Shown: positions 22,701 to 34,379, counted from the first letter of the stretch. The stretch is DNA of 64,000 bases from Aselliscus stoliczkanus (GCA_033961575.1 CM066728.1:109138852-109202851), one strand, 5' to 3'. Translations and numbers: made by a program. Notes: generated by a model not told the origin, from the sequence alone.

Positions 22701-23504
22701 GAAGGCATCTTGATTGACATGAATTGTGGCTCAAGAGTGACTGCTGCCGGTGAAATGGTTCATACATGTCATAGAAATTAAAATAGCAGCTTCTAACGAA
22801 ATGCCCTCAATAAGGAAAGCACAGGAAGGAGCTTGTAGAACAAACTTGAATTTGAAATACTTGAGTGTCATTTCAAACTTTCCAAACCTCGTCTATCTAT
22901 TGAGTTCTATAACAACACAGGCTCCAGACTCCAGAATGCAAGATATTTTCAGGAAGAAGGAATTCCTTGAGAAAATAATTCATTTCTGATTCACTAGGAT
23001 TGAATCCAGGAGCTGTGATCTGAGGTATCATTCTGTAGCATCACATGGGTTTCACTATCACATAAAAATGAAATGTTGAATTCTTATCCAATTACAAAGA
23101 AACAGCATTGAAAATCCTCAGGATAAAAAGGAAAGTCATACTTATACATCTCCAGTAAGAAAAACTGGACATTGACCATGGGAGTGATCTGTCAAGAATT
23201 GGTAATGATGCCTTCTGTAATATTTTCTTCTGCAAGGGCTTTTTCCCAGCTCTGTTGAGGTCAAAATGTATTCTATGAGATTATAATTATCGTATGAGCT
23301 GAGTTGTGAAATGCACCTGAAAATTTGCTTGTTTGTGAGAGGCATGATGCCAAATCTCCTTTCATGGAACCTAGCAGCTTCACCCCATGGTGGCCTGCTA
23401 TACCAGCCAGGCACCGTCCATGAAGACTGGCCCCAAATGGCGATACATCTATGGGGTTTCTCTGGGGATTCTCACAAGAATGCAGTTAGTTTAAAGAATC
23501 AACC
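22701..23504. other. Unassigned sequence
   Basis: No recognised repeat and no supported exon. Confidence 0.35.
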
Positions 23505-23545
23505 AGGGCCGGCTGAGTGGTGCATTGGTTAAGAGTTAGCTTAAG
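23505..23545 (+). mobile_element. Truncated SINE head
   Basis: Forty-one bases matching the first part of the SINE ('gggccggctgagtggtgcat' then 'tggttaagagttagctta'). It ends abruptly where a second, full head begins, so the two heads form a direct tandem. Either a partial duplication of the tRNA head or insertion of a second SINE into the first. Confidence 0.85.
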
Positions 23546-24003
23546 AGGACCGGCCGAGTAGCGCATTGGTTAAGAGCTGGTTTGGGATGCCAGCGGCCCT
23601 GGTTCGGATCCCACATATGAGGGCCAGTGACACTGCCCTCTACAGCTAACAACAGCTCCACCTGGAGCTGGGCTGTGCGAGCCACGGCGATGGTGTGGGC
23701 TGCAGCCCCTGCTGCAGTGGGCTGCCATGGGCTACAGTGAGCGGCCGGCAGCCAGTGTGAGTGGCCGGCAGCCAAGCGTGAGCTGCCAGTAGCCGCGTTG
23801 AGCGACATCCAGAGGCCGGCGACTGATCTGCCTCATCCGGGAAGAGTGCAATGACGATACCAACATGGGCCAGTGAAGCAACGTCCTCCACAACTAGATT
23901 GAAGAACAAAAGGACAGCAACTTGTCTGTTCCCCTTCCCCGATTCCCCAACGCTGTTCCCTCCCCCAATTCCCCAATAAAAAAAAATCTTAAAAAAAAAA
24001 AAA
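23546..24003 (+). mobile_element. Long tRNA-derived SINE (Rhin-1-like tail)
   Basis: A full long-class copy: head, B-box 'ggttcggatccc', 'gggccagtgacactgccctc', the GC-rich body with internal repeats of 'gtgagcggccggcagcca', then 'cctccacaactagattgaag' and the C/T-rich tail 'cttgtctgttccccttcccc' ending with 'ccccaataaaa' and poly-A. It links the short class (same 'gacactgccctc' junction) and the long body in one molecule, so the short class is probably a 3'-truncated derivative. Confidence 0.92.
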
Positions 24004-24296
24004 TCCCTCTAAAATTTTTTTTCAACTTATACCATCTGTAAGTTTGTTTTAGAACGCTGTGATAATATTTTTCCATCTTAGTCACAAATATAATTGGATA
24101 TTAAGAAAAAGAAAAGAAAGTCACCTGTAACTCCTCTTCCAGATACTACCACGATTAAACACTTGTAAATTCCTTTTGTGAATATTTACACATTTATATA
24201 TCGTACATAGGGATATATTGTAATACTGTTTTGTTAACTGCTTATATTTTTTCACTTATATATTCACTTTTTATTTAATGCATTATAGATGTAATT

Positions 24297-24300
<4 letters not shown>
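24004..24300. other. AT-rich; possible old LINE remnant
   Basis: The words 'cacctgtaactcctcttcca', 'acactgttttgttaactgc'-like and 'tttttcacttatatattc' recall an ancient interspersed repeat (caccactgttaac...tgttttgtaacttgcttttttc...). The match is too weak to name a family. Confidence 0.35.

Positions 24301-24341
<41 letters not shown>
24301..24341. repeat. (AT)n microsatellite
   Basis: About 20 uninterrupted AT units. Confidence 0.98.
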
Positions 24342-24343
<2 letters not shown>

Positions 24344-24344
24344 C

Positions 24345-24603
24345 AGGTATATTTTAGCAAGCAAAGAATATTGAATACTAATGAGTAGACTACAAGATTA
24401 ACAGAAGTATGGCGTAGAAAGGAGGTTACCAGGGGTGGGAGGAAGGGGGAAATGGGAAGGTGATGGCCAAAGGGTATAGAGCTTCCATGATATAAGTCAA
24501 ATAAATTCTAAACATGTATTATACAGCAGAGTGCCTACAGCTAACAATACTGTATTGTCTACTTAAAATTTTCTAAGGGGGCAGATTTTATGTTAAGCGT
24601 TCT

Positions 24604-24645
<42 letters not shown>

Positions 24646-24830
24646 TAATAATAACCACACCGGAGGCGGGAGGAAACTCAGGGAGGAGATGGATATGTTT
24701 ATGCCTTCGTGGTGGTGACAGTTCCATGGGTATACATTTCTCCCCAGACTTATGGAGTTGTAGGCATTAATTATGTGCAGCTTTTTACATGTCAATCATA
24801 CCTCAACAAAGTGGGTAAAACTTTTTTGAA
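24345..24830 (+). mobile_element. L1 3' UTR with internal (CA)n
   Basis: The order 'aggttaccaggggtgggagg', 'gaaatgggaaggtgatggcc', 'cagctaacaatactgtattg', 'aattttctaagggggcagat' and, after the CA run, 'gggtatacatttctcccc' and 'catacctcaacaaagtggg' is the L1 3' UTR through to its end. It is split by the microsatellite at 24606-24643. Confidence 0.85.
24606..24643. repeat. (CA)n microsatellite in L1 3' UTR
   Basis: Nineteen AC units. L1 3' UTRs commonly carry a CA stretch here ('aatgttcttaacacaca'). Confidence 0.97.
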
Positions 24831-25043
24831 AAAAGAAATACACTTTCCAACAATAAATTGCTAAGGAAACATCAGCTACTCAAGGCTAAAGGTTATGTAG
24901 CAACCATTGTGGGAGAGCTTCCTGCAAGCAAATCACTCTCTTTTATGAAGACAAGACACAGAATACTTACAAATCTGACGGGGAGTCTACCCTTCAACTT
25001 CCCTGTTGTTTTTACATTTTTAATGTTTTCCAGCTTTACTTTT

Positions 25044-25565
25044 TGTGATAAACAGAATAATGGCCTCCCAAGGATGTTAACTCCTTCATCCCCAAACCCA
25101 TGAGTATGTTATACTACCTGGCAGAATGGATTTTGCAGATGCAATTAAGATTAGCGACCGTAAAATGAAAGGATTATTGTTGATAATGTGGGTGGCTCCA
25201 ATGTAATCACACAGGTCCTTACAAGTGGGACTCTTTCTTTTCCCACCTGGAGTCAGAGATGTGCTGACTGAAGGAAGGTCAGACAGATGTGCTGTAGGAC
25301 ATATCTTGATGAAAAACGACCTATCATTACTGGCTTTGAGATGGAGGGAGGAGTCCAAAAGCCAAGGAGGACAGGTGGCTTCTAGACACTGGGAAAGCAA
25401 GCAAGCAAACTCTTCCCTAGAGAAAATGTTCAGAGAGAAACATGATTTTAGTCCAGTGAGATTCTTGTCAGATTTCTAACTTAAAGAACTGAAAGATAAT
25501 GAGTTTGTATTGTTTAGGCCACTAAGTTTGTGATACTATATTGCAGCACAATGAAAAAAACGAAT
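25044..25565 (+). mobile_element. MLT1-family MaLR LTR
   Basis: A near full-length LTR in plus orientation. It begins 'tgtgataaacagaataatgg', continues 'gattttgcagatgcaattaa', 'agagatgtgctgactg', 'tggctttgagatggagggag', 'tgattttagtccagtgagat', and ends 'gtttaggccactaagtttgt' with 'gcagcacaatgaaaa'. The order matches the MLT1 LTR. It is a non-coding ERVL-MaLR fossil shared by mammals. Confidence 0.9.
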
Positions 25566-26940
25566 CACTCTGATCTATAAAATGAAAGCACTAATTTGCG
25601 GAGTATTTTTCTATCAGTATTGCTGAGTATTTTGTAAATATTTTTCTAAATGTGCATTATTTCTGTTAAGGATTCTTTGAGCTAAGTTTTAAAATGTGGG
25701 TTTATCATTTTTAATTCTATAGTATGAAGCGTTTCAGGCCCCTGTGCTCTGAAGTTTAGAAATATAAGATTTTTACCCATCAGAAAAATATTTGTCTCTC
25801 TTCATCTTTGCTGTTAGTTCTAGAAGCAGCTGAGAGTATGATTTACAGCATTACCAACACCCACCTGGAGGTGACAATGCTGCAGAAACAGCCATGCAGA
25901 CAGTGCAGCAAAGGAGGCAGGAGATAACACATTGCGTCTTAGGCACTGAGTCCCCACAGTGTAGGTGGGAACAAGGGCAGAAAGAATCCTGGTGGTGATG
26001 AAGGATGGAGAGTATAACATGCTTCATCTGGTTCGACTCTGGAGTATAAGAGAGTCAGACAGTATTCAGGGGTAAAAATAGAACTTAGGGGGAAAAGGCT
26101 GCAAAAAAAAAATAGGACTTGTGAATAAGAAAGACTACAAAAAATAGAATGTATAGAAAATAAATACTGCAAGAAAGAAATGAAATGAGAGCATTATTAT
26201 GAAAATTCAGAGAAAAAGCATGTCTCTTAAAAAAAAAATAGCACCATAAACAGATAATAACCTAGGAATGTGAGGACTAAACCCACGAAGATCCAAACTG
26301 ATATGTCCTCTGTCAAAAGGGGCAGAAAGTGTTAGGAGCAAACAGGCTGAGATGAAAAGGCAGGCAAGGGAGGGACAGAACAAAGGGCTCGGATAAGCTG
26401 AGAACTTGGCGGTGATATGGTCAGACTGGAGAAGTAACAAGAAGCAAGGATTCCGGCAGAGCATTCCGTCAGTGGGAGCGGGATCTGACTTGGCAAGCTG
26501 CCCTGTAGAAACAGGAACAGGAAAAGGAAATTTACGTAACGATGGAGAAAGCGGCAGAGATGGAAGACAAGGAAGGCCTGTGCAAACTGAGAATTATAGA
26601 TTGTTTTCACAGAAGAAACTGGAGCGATTACAAAAGACCAGGCGCACAGGCATAATTGAAAAGCATCTTACTGGGTTGAATAAATGCGCTTTCACAGAGA
26701 TTGGAAGGACATGCCGTCTGGCACCTCTCATTGACAATCTGTGCATCCTTCTGTGCTAACTTTCCTTATAATCAGTATACTGGTTATGACCTCTAAAATG
26801 TTGAAATACACGGGGAAAACTAAAGTTCTACATCAATTAAAGCTGGATCTTCTATTGCTAAATGAACTTCTAAGTAATTTTAATATATTTTTCTATGCTT
26901 TTTCATTTTTCTACAATGGGTCTATATTACTCGTAATCAA
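25566..26940. other. Unassigned 1.4 kb
   Basis: No recognised repeat. An open frame of 117 codons (26406-26759) is Lys/Arg-rich and has no family resemblance. A/G-rich sequence at 26040-26240 is low complexity. Confidence 0.35.
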
Positions 26941-26954
26941 GAAAATGATGTTTA

Positions 26955-27099
26955 GGGCCGGCCAAGTGGCTCAGTTGGTTAGGAGCTCGCTCAAGAGTGT
27001 GAGCTGAGCTCTGAGCAACAGCAGTTCGATGCCCAGCCGGAGCTGAGCTGCCAACAGGTGGCAAAATGGCTCAGCTAAAAAAAAAAAAAAAAAAAAAGG
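26955..27099 (+). mobile_element. Mid-length tRNA-derived SINE
   Basis: Same class as the copy at 8100-8263: 'ggccggccaagtggctcagt', 'gagctgagctctgagcaaca', 'gttcgatgcccagccgg', 'caacaggtggcaaaatggct' and an A tail of about 20. The duplication gaaaatgatgttta (26941-26954) versus gaaaataatgttta (27100-27113) differs at one base. Confidence 0.93.
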
Positions 27100-27113
27100 G
27101 AAAATAATGTTTA

Positions 27114-27804
27114 AATTCGAATATACTAATCTGAAAACATCATACAATCATGTTTAAAAGTAGGTACAGAAATAGACTGGAATTCTCCATAATATTTCTA
27201 CCTTCAAGTTTTCTGTACTTACTAAATTTTCCATAATAAGCATGTATGATTTTTATAAATTAAATGAAAAAGGAAACCTCATTTTAAAGTATATCTGACA
27301 TCTTGGGATGAATAGAATACAGAGGAGTGAAACATATGCCATATCTAGCATAAACTGCCAAAGGGATCTACTTCTCCACTATGAAGGAGCAATGACATCA
27401 GAGGAAGCAAAGGATCAGATATTTAATGTGGTGGGAAATTTCAAGGTAACAATGTTTTAAATCATGGCCGACTTCTTTACAAAATGCTACTGTGGCTCTT
27501 GAACCTATCCTAAAATCTCTGACATCACCGTCACAGGTCTGCACAGGGATTTCAATATGCAGGATTCTCAGAACTTAAATTTTCTCACAGCAGATTAAAA
27601 AAAAAATGCATCAACTGTCACCATAAAGTAAGTCATGCAAATTGTCAGTCTTATGGGGTACTGGAACCTGCTGAAAATTCCTAGCAGATTTCTTGAGAAG
27701 ATTGATCTTACTTCACAGAATATTCAACACCATGTGTCACTCTTGCTGAATTATTAATGACCAATTGCATGTATCAACACTAACTTAGGCATCTAACAGA
27801 TACA
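27114..27804. other. Unassigned sequence
   Basis: AT-leaning with no recognised repeat or exon. An A run sits at about 27597-27606. Confidence 0.35.
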
Positions 27805-28020
27805 AGTGTTTACTATGGGCACACAACTGGTCCAAGCATTTTAAATGTGTGAACTTATTTAATCTTCACAAAAAGTTATAAAGTGCGTACATGCTAATAT
27901 TACCTTCATTGTAGAAACAGAAATGGAGGGAGAGACATTAAGTAACTGGGTTATGTTTTGCATACCTCACTAGGGGAGGATGGTTCAAAGATAACCTATC
28001 TGGTCTGAGTGCTAATCTTT
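27805..28020 (-). mobile_element. MIR SINE, antisense
   Basis: The order 'tgtttactatgggcacac', 'cattttaaatgtgtgaac', 'atttaatcttcacaaaaagt', 'gtagaaacagaaatggaggg', 'acattaagtaactgg' and 'ctggtctgagtgctaatc' follows an antisense MIR through its core. It is highly diverged, as expected for its age. Confidence 0.75.
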
Positions 28021-28179
28021 ACGAGAGAGAGAGATACCTCAGTCTCCAGACACTCACACTCACCACTCTCTTCATTCAGCTAAAGATTTTGAATTTGAGA
28101 AAAGTCTATGATAATTAGCTAGTTATTCTACTCACATATGTGTAATAGAAGAGTTTTGCATGTCTGAGTTTTTGTTTCT

Positions 28180-28370
28180 GTATTGGGGGGAGAAGAGTGG
28201 TAAATGAGGGTAAACGGGGTCAAGTATACGGTGATGGAATGAGAACTGACTCGGGGTGATATATAGATGATGTATTACAGAACTGTACACCTGAAACCTA
28301 TGTAACTTTACTAACCCTTGTTGCCCTAATAAATTTGAATTAAACGGAATAAATATTAAAAAAGAAGAGT
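28180..28370 (+). mobile_element. L1 3' end, bat-type
   Basis: The sequence 'ggtcaagtatacggtgatgg', 'tgagaactgactcggggtga', 'actgtacacctgaaaccta' and 'ccctaataaatttgaatt' is an L1 3' UTR end with a poly-A signal. It resembles L1 3' ends common in bats. A second copy lies at 60780-60998. Confidence 0.75.
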
Positions 28371-28383
28371 TTTGCAAAAAAGA

Positions 28384-28384
28384 G

Positions 28385-28450
<66 letters not shown>
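28384..28450. repeat. (GAAA)n microsatellite
   Basis: About 16 uninterrupted units, closely following the poly-A tail of the L1 3' end and most likely grown from it. It is purine-only on the plus strand, so it can form triplex DNA. The long Phe/Leu/Ser open frame on the minus strand over it is an artefact. Confidence 0.97.
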
Positions 28451-28451
<1 letters not shown>

Positions 28452-29798
28452 CAGACAGACCCGATCTCTGTGTCCCAGGCTCTGCCAGGGCCCTGCAGCA
28501 TCTCAAGGTTGTGCAGTCCACCATGGCTTCAGGATAACATCCGAGTCTTAAAACAGAGGGCACTATACCTCTCCTCCAGCCACCACAAATGCCCTGCTGT
28601 TTCTACAACCACCAGAATCACACAGGAGTTTGGCAGAATGTGTTCAGGATGTTAGCTGGAAACAAATTACATGTACTATAAATGACCATGGATCAACTTT
28701 CCTACAGACTGGGGCATCTGGCGGATCTGAGCTCATACCCTGCCTTTCCCAGCAGTAAAGAATTTCCTACCAGGATCAGCACACCCTTGTTTTGTATTGT
28801 TCAGTGTCGGTGCTACCCAACACGACACTAGCGTTTAACTGATTTGCCCCCATCAAGAGTTTTAAGTCAGGCATGAAACTTTTTTCTTATCAGTTGCAAA
28901 ACCTGGAACTTCTCGTGATGCAACTCAAGACACACTCATGTTCTAAAGCTTAAGAAAAGTAGACCCTTCACCCCGCGCCACCAATCTAAGTGACAGCAGC
29001 TGCTCAGAGTTGTTTTCGGAAGGCTTTGAGGAAGGCTCCAGTGACCCGGCAGCTTTTCGCCAGAGACCATCTGTACCCTCAGTCACTGAAACCTGAAACA
29101 TTAACAAGCAGGGAGATGCTGCAACTCAAAAGCTCAGAAAAAAGGGCCGGCTTTGAACCTTCCCTCCTCCGCTGTTAGAAGTTCTTTCTGCCTTAAGGCA
29201 GTTGGGATTTAGCTATCAATTTGGAAAAGCAAGATGTGGAAAGTTACTGTCAGTGCATAAGGCAGATTTGTTCATCTCTTTAAAACCTCATTTTTCTCTT
29301 TGGTTTAAAAATAGAATTGAACCTTGTAAACCTAGCCTCATTTTAGGCTTCCATGGAGCCTACTAAATGTTCAATGCCAGTTGGCTAGTTTGCACACTGC
29401 AAAGATGGCACAAGTCATGGGTTTTATTTATTTCCAACTTCCCTATTCCTGTTTTGAAGGTTCCACTTGGACATCAGGATATTCCAATGGTATACGAACA
29501 CTTTTTTCAGGATGGAAATGCACAGAGGATTACTTCTTGAAGCACTGTTTGTTAAATCTACAATGCAATTTCTGAAGAAATAACCTGAGGGCCTTACAGG
29601 TAAAGTTCTGATAACCCCAGAATCAGCCTTAAAATTCTGATCTCCAGCAATAATTGAGCTGTCAGTCACAGAGAATATACGTAGTTGGAAGATTGTCAAA
29701 TTGACCCCAAATATCTGTACAAAAGCGTATACCTGGGTGGGAGATAGGCAAACACGAAGGTATTATCAAGCCTGTTTTTCAGGCAGCAAAACTAAGTT
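28451..29798. other. Unassigned 1.3 kb
   Basis: No repeat recognised. The part 29220-29700 is repeat-free and composition-balanced and may be regulatory. No supported exon. Confidence 0.35.
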
Positions 29799-29815
29799 AA
29801 AAATAAATCAATTCC

Positions 29816-29915
29816 AGGCTAGCCAAGTGGCGCGGTGATTAAGCACTGGCTTGGGAAGCCAGCGGCCCCATATATAAGGGCCAGTGACACTGCCCTAAGG
29901 AAAAAAAATAAAAAT
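29816..29915 (+). mobile_element. Short SINE lacking its B box
   Basis: A short-class copy with duplication aaaaataaatcaattcc (29799-29815) and aaaaataaatcagttcc (29916-29932, one mismatch). Between the anticodon arm and 'gggccagtgacactgccct' the usual B-box segment is absent: 'gcggcccca' runs directly into 'tatataaggg'. Either the deletion occurred after insertion or a promoter-less RNA was mobilised. Confidence 0.92.
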
Positions 29916-29932
29916 AAAAATAAATCAGTTCC

Positions 29933-30542
29933 CACTGGATAGTCACAGAAGCTCAGGGAAATATTTCTGACAATGATGACAGTGAAACATCCAGAGGAAA
30001 AAAACGACAGAAGCCTTTAGAAACGTGCACATTAGTTTCTTTTTGAAGCATGTGATTTTGGGGTCTTGAGGAAAGTGAACATACTGGGACATTTACGTTT
30101 CTGTGTCCCTTCTGTCATGTCTCAACAGGGAAATTTTACTCATTGGAGCAGCACCTGGCTCGAAGAGGGCGCAGCACCCATTGGCTTCTAGTAGCTTAAG
30201 GGTGCATAGACCTGTAGGCCCCACTTTGGGGCTGTGGGTTGAAACAGGCCCTCCTTATTGTCCAGGAAAGAGAATGACATAGCAGCACGTTTCTAAACAA
30301 TGCTATTTCTATAAGGAATGGCTCCCCAACTTGAACTCCAAAGTTGATAAAATCAAAGCGCTGAACTGGCTGTTTGCTCTTTCACTTAACTGGGAGAGGA
30401 AGTTGATTCTGCTTGCTTCCATAGTTCAGCTGCTCAATTCTCTTGATTATTCTAGGGATTGGTTCTACAGGGCCACACAAAGTTATGTTGTCAAAAAACA
30501 ATACCAAAGTAAGCGCCTGACGTTTGTGACTAGTGCTTCTTC

Positions 30543-30545
<3 letters not shown>
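29933..30545. other. Unassigned sequence
   Basis: No recognised repeat or exon. Confidence 0.35.

Positions 30546-30590
<45 letters not shown>
30546..30590. repeat. (GT)n microsatellite
   Basis: About 22 uninterrupted units. Confidence 0.98.
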
Positions 30591-32739
30591 CCATTTCTTG
30601 GTAACTGATTCAAATATTGATAAATATCTCTATTTATATACTTAACATAATTTCTGTGTATTTAAGTCACTTGGCAGAATATACTTTATCTCATAAAGTC
30701 GGGATATATGAAACTATGTATTGGGATGTATGTAGTGTTATGGCCTCTCCTAGAACATAGACTATTACAGGCGGCCCAAGAGATGTTCATGATTAATTGC
30801 AACACCCAGCCCAGGCCCCTCCCCAGGGGCACCTGTGGCTGGTCCTGTGGCCGTTGACTACCGTCATTCAGGTATGAATTTTGAAAACCTAATAGTTCCT
30901 GTGGCCCTTCGGTCTTTAGAAAACGTTGAGACAGAGGGAACAAAACCATTTCCATCCTCATGGCACTCAAGCCTTTTAGGTTTTTCTTCCATTCCAAGAT
31001 CTCTGGTCACTTCAAAGTATCCTCAGTACCAATAATAGTGATAATACAAGCTTTTATTTGTTTTTCCTTCTAGTGACTTTGCCCAGATATCAATGAAAGC
31101 CAAATTCGTACTTGGCGTTATTATCACAACTTTGTACTACCAGTTTTATTGATCTGTGGGTTTATGTCTTAAAGCCAAAGATCTAAAATTTAGTCTCAGC
31201 AATACTTCAACTGTTGAGTTCTTAAAATTTCCTCATATAAACAACCATTAGGTGCAGTGCTTGTGAACATGTAAATATTCTTTTTGAAAAAGGTGACTTT
31301 TTTTTCTGTTATTGTAACACTTATTTTTTTCTGTTAGACTCCAGAAGAATAATCCAGCACAAGCTGATAATATGTAACATTTACAATGTAGCACATCTTC
31401 TTCAAAAGTGCTCCCTTTTTACAAAAACAGAGTTTGGGTGCAGATTTTGTAATGTTCCCTTGAAGACAGAACACCCAGGGGAAACGGAGGACAGGTTAGG
31501 GAGAAACTGGCTTTCGTCTCTCCTGAATTATGTTGTTATTTTTTGTTTAAATTTATTTACATGAAGTGCTTGACTCGCCTTCAAAATATGCATTTCTCCT
31601 CTTGACTTTTATTAGCAGTAAAATAGATCCCAGAAGCTGAGGAGTTAGAGATTTATAATGCCTCCTGGGAGCCCAGTTTGCTTTTCCACATCCCGTTCTG
31701 ACATAGTCAAATATTAGTCTTGGCAGGATGGCAGAGGCGGTCAGTCCAGCCTGCAGGCCTGATGGCCATCGCATTATACACTGTCCAGCGATGGCAGCGT
31801 GTAGGAAGAGCCCTCATCACCAGGGAGGAGCAAATCAATCAAGCTGACTTCTACAAGTGTACCAGGCATGAGCAATGCCCCCAGTCTGGTGAGCACAGCC
31901 ATGGAGGCTACAGGGAGGCAGGGCGGGAAATCTGTGCAGAGCCAGCACCAAACAGCATCAAACTTCAGAATGATGTTCTGGGGGCTGCGTCCCTGGCCAA
32001 GTTACAATATGAACTTGTTGTGTTGGATTTTGTTTTTCTGTCAACTTTCATATCATGTTTTTGCTCAATGGAGACCTGGGCCGAAACTGACCAGCAGTTT
32101 CTCGCTACAGAAAGAAGCCCCTCCCCAACGTCTTTCAAAGTCAAACAGAACTTAGTATTTCAACTAAATGTGTTTCTCTGTATCAGCCCAGATAGAATAT
32201 TTTCAGAAATACGCAGCATTACTTTACTAGAAATAAGTGATTAAAAGACTTTTTTAAAAGCATGAAATGAAATGAAAACTCACCCATGCTGCCGATGGAA
32301 ATGAAAGTTGATGCAATGATTCCAGATTAATTTGGATGGTGAGGCAAAATCCTTTAAACAGATTCCATACCCTTCAATTGAGAGTTTTATTTCCAAGAAG
32401 GTATTAGAGCTGCAAGGTTTTTCTCCTTTGCATGTTGTAAGTTTTGAGTGTCTCAGATTTTTTTTTCTTCTCTATCTTAAGAGGCTAATTACGAAACAGG
32501 ATGAAAAGATGTGTGCCTAAGAATGCTCATGGACTGTTACTGATACTAGCTTTCACCATCAGCAGCACTGTGGGTGACCCCAGAGAATGTCCCTCTGGGC
32601 ATGCCTGTCCTCATCACACAGATCGGGCCATTGTGTCGGCTGCCAGGTGTCACACTGGAAACATGCCACGTGTCACAAACTAAAACAGGACACCGGACTC
32701 TAACCATGGAGCTGAAGGGCTGAAGCCTGCATGTGACCT
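30591..32739. other. Unassigned, repeat-poor 2.1 kb
   Basis: No repeats are recognised over more than 2 kb, which is unusual for this window. The parts 31060-31330 and 32180-32480 have the AT-balanced look of conserved non-coding DNA. The 174-codon open frame 31720-32244 has no family resemblance and no clear splice context, so it is not called. Confidence 0.35.
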
Positions 32740-33280
32740 TGGAAGGAGGAGGCAGCGGGAGGTGCCACAGAGGCGAGGAGGAGGAAGAGGCCTGTGGCCT
32801 GGAGGGGTGCGCCCAGCCCGGGTCGCCAGGCTTCTGCCCTGCCCGGCCATGCCTCCGGGGTCGGCACCGCTGCTACCACCTCGGCCGCTCCCCCGGCGCC
32901 CTGTCTGATTTGGACCCCACCTTCCAACCCAGTTCATCTTCTGTCACTTTACCAAGCAAAATCTATGTAAACCCCCCGTGAGTTGAGAGTCCGTTGCTCC
33001 CGTGCAGACACTGTGGTGGGGAGGTCAGGGGCTCCCCGAGCGGCTCTCCCCCCGACAGGCAGGTGCGGGGCACGCTGCACACACCTGGCGGCCCGCAGGG
33101 CAAGTATCCTCTCCTGCCTCCCTCTCGGCCACAGGCGCCGCGCTGCCCGGGGGGACCCTCAGTGCCCTCGGGACGCCCCTCCTCTGCCAGGGGGTCCGAC
33201 CCCACAGAAACCAGGGCGAGCTCTGCTTCCCCCCGAGAGCTGGCTCGGGCCTGTCCCTCCACCCCCTCTCCGGTCCTGGC
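32740..33280. promoter_or_regulatory. GC-rich, CpG-containing island
   Basis: A sharply bounded GC-rich block with roughly 34 CpG dinucleotides by hand count, in a window where CpG is otherwise scarce. Several frames are open at once on both strands, which is a composition effect. It contains 'cccgg', 'ggcgcc' and 'ccgccc'-like words but no TATA box and no recognisable first exon. It could be an orphan CpG island, a distal promoter for a non-coding RNA, or simply GC-biased sequence. Confidence 0.5.
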
Positions 33281-34379
33281 CCCAGAACAGAAAGGCACAC
33301 GGTTGGTGTAAGGGCAGCTTCACAGGAAACCGAACCTCCATCCCACTTGTGTTCAAGGGGCACGAGGGAGGGGATACACATCCAAGTGTCACACGGGGAA
33401 GCGCCTACTGGGAGAAACATGGAGGCCAGAGACGCCTGTGGCCAAGCAAGAAAAAAGAAGGGATTCAAGAGAAAGCAAAGTTAAGTTTGCCTGAAGCTCG
33501 TTCCTCGGGCTCTAGCCAGCCACCCAAACAGCGCGGTCAGCAGCTTTGGGCTGACTAAGGGCTGGTGCTGTACAACCCAAAGGGGGCCGGAGGCCAGGCA
33601 CTTAGGGCTCCCAGGAGCAAGGATGACACATCCTTGGCGGGGGCTCTCGCGCGGAGTCTCTGCTTCTCCTCTACTTACAGCGGACCCAGTTGCCCTCGTT
33701 GGTACGCCAGGTATACAGGCAGCGACCCTGCCACTGAAATGAATAAAAACGTGTACTTTTCTTCACTGCACTGCAGAACCGAGGTAGAGATGCTGACATG
33801 ACCTCCTGAGGAGGGAGCGAGGGAGAGAGAGAGAGAGAGACTGGCAGGGGTTCGAGAAGCAGGATTCTGCATTCAAACTAATGTAGATGGCTTGCTGGAT
33901 AGACGCAAAGCATCTCCATGTTTAATGAGGGAACGTTTCTATCTCTGGCTCCTCCTTTTTAATGGCTCTCTGGTTTGCACTCTCACTCCTGCCGTTAATT
34001 GGGAATTGAGACATTTACCACAAACGGCTTCCATTTCCTTCCAAGAACCAGCACCTTATCCTCACCATCTTTAAAGAAACGGGAGCTGAGACAAGCCCAG
34101 GATACAGCTTTACACACCAGGCCTTGTCTTAGCACACAGTCAGCCTCTTCTGCCCCAAGGTGAGTTCTCCTCACCTGCCAGGCAGGCAGCCAAGGCTGCC
34201 CTTTGCTCTCAGTGAGGATTAGAAGGAAGCAAGACCCACGCAAAACCAGTCCCAACGCCCTGTCTGTGACCCCACGCCAGCCACGGGCTTCTGTGTATGA
34301 GATAGATACCCTCCCCTTGGTTTCTGTTTCCAGTTGGTCCTTTTGCCCGGAGCTGTAACGGCTGCCCTCATCATTCTGA
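33281..34379. other. Unassigned, with short (GA)n
   Basis: No repeat family recognised. A (GA)n run lies at about 33819-33840. GC content falls gradually from the neighbouring island. Confidence 0.35.

Noticed and set aside
24301..24341. Possible replication origin or centromere-like AT tract
   Set aside because: It is a plain AT microsatellite beside an L1 3' UTR; nothing else supports an origin.
28132..28563. 143-codon minus-strand frame with repeated FLSFFLSF
   Set aside because: The repeat is the translation of the (GAAA)n microsatellite.
31720..32244. 174-codon open frame
   Set aside because: No recognisable family or domain, and a second frame is open across much of it (31868-32155). 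No clear splice sites or poly-A signal, and composition explains it.
32983..33558. 191-codon open frame, the longest on the plus strand
   Set aside because: It lies in the GC-rich island where three or four frames on both strands are open over the same bases. It is Arg/Pro/Gly-rich with no domain and no splice or poly-A context.
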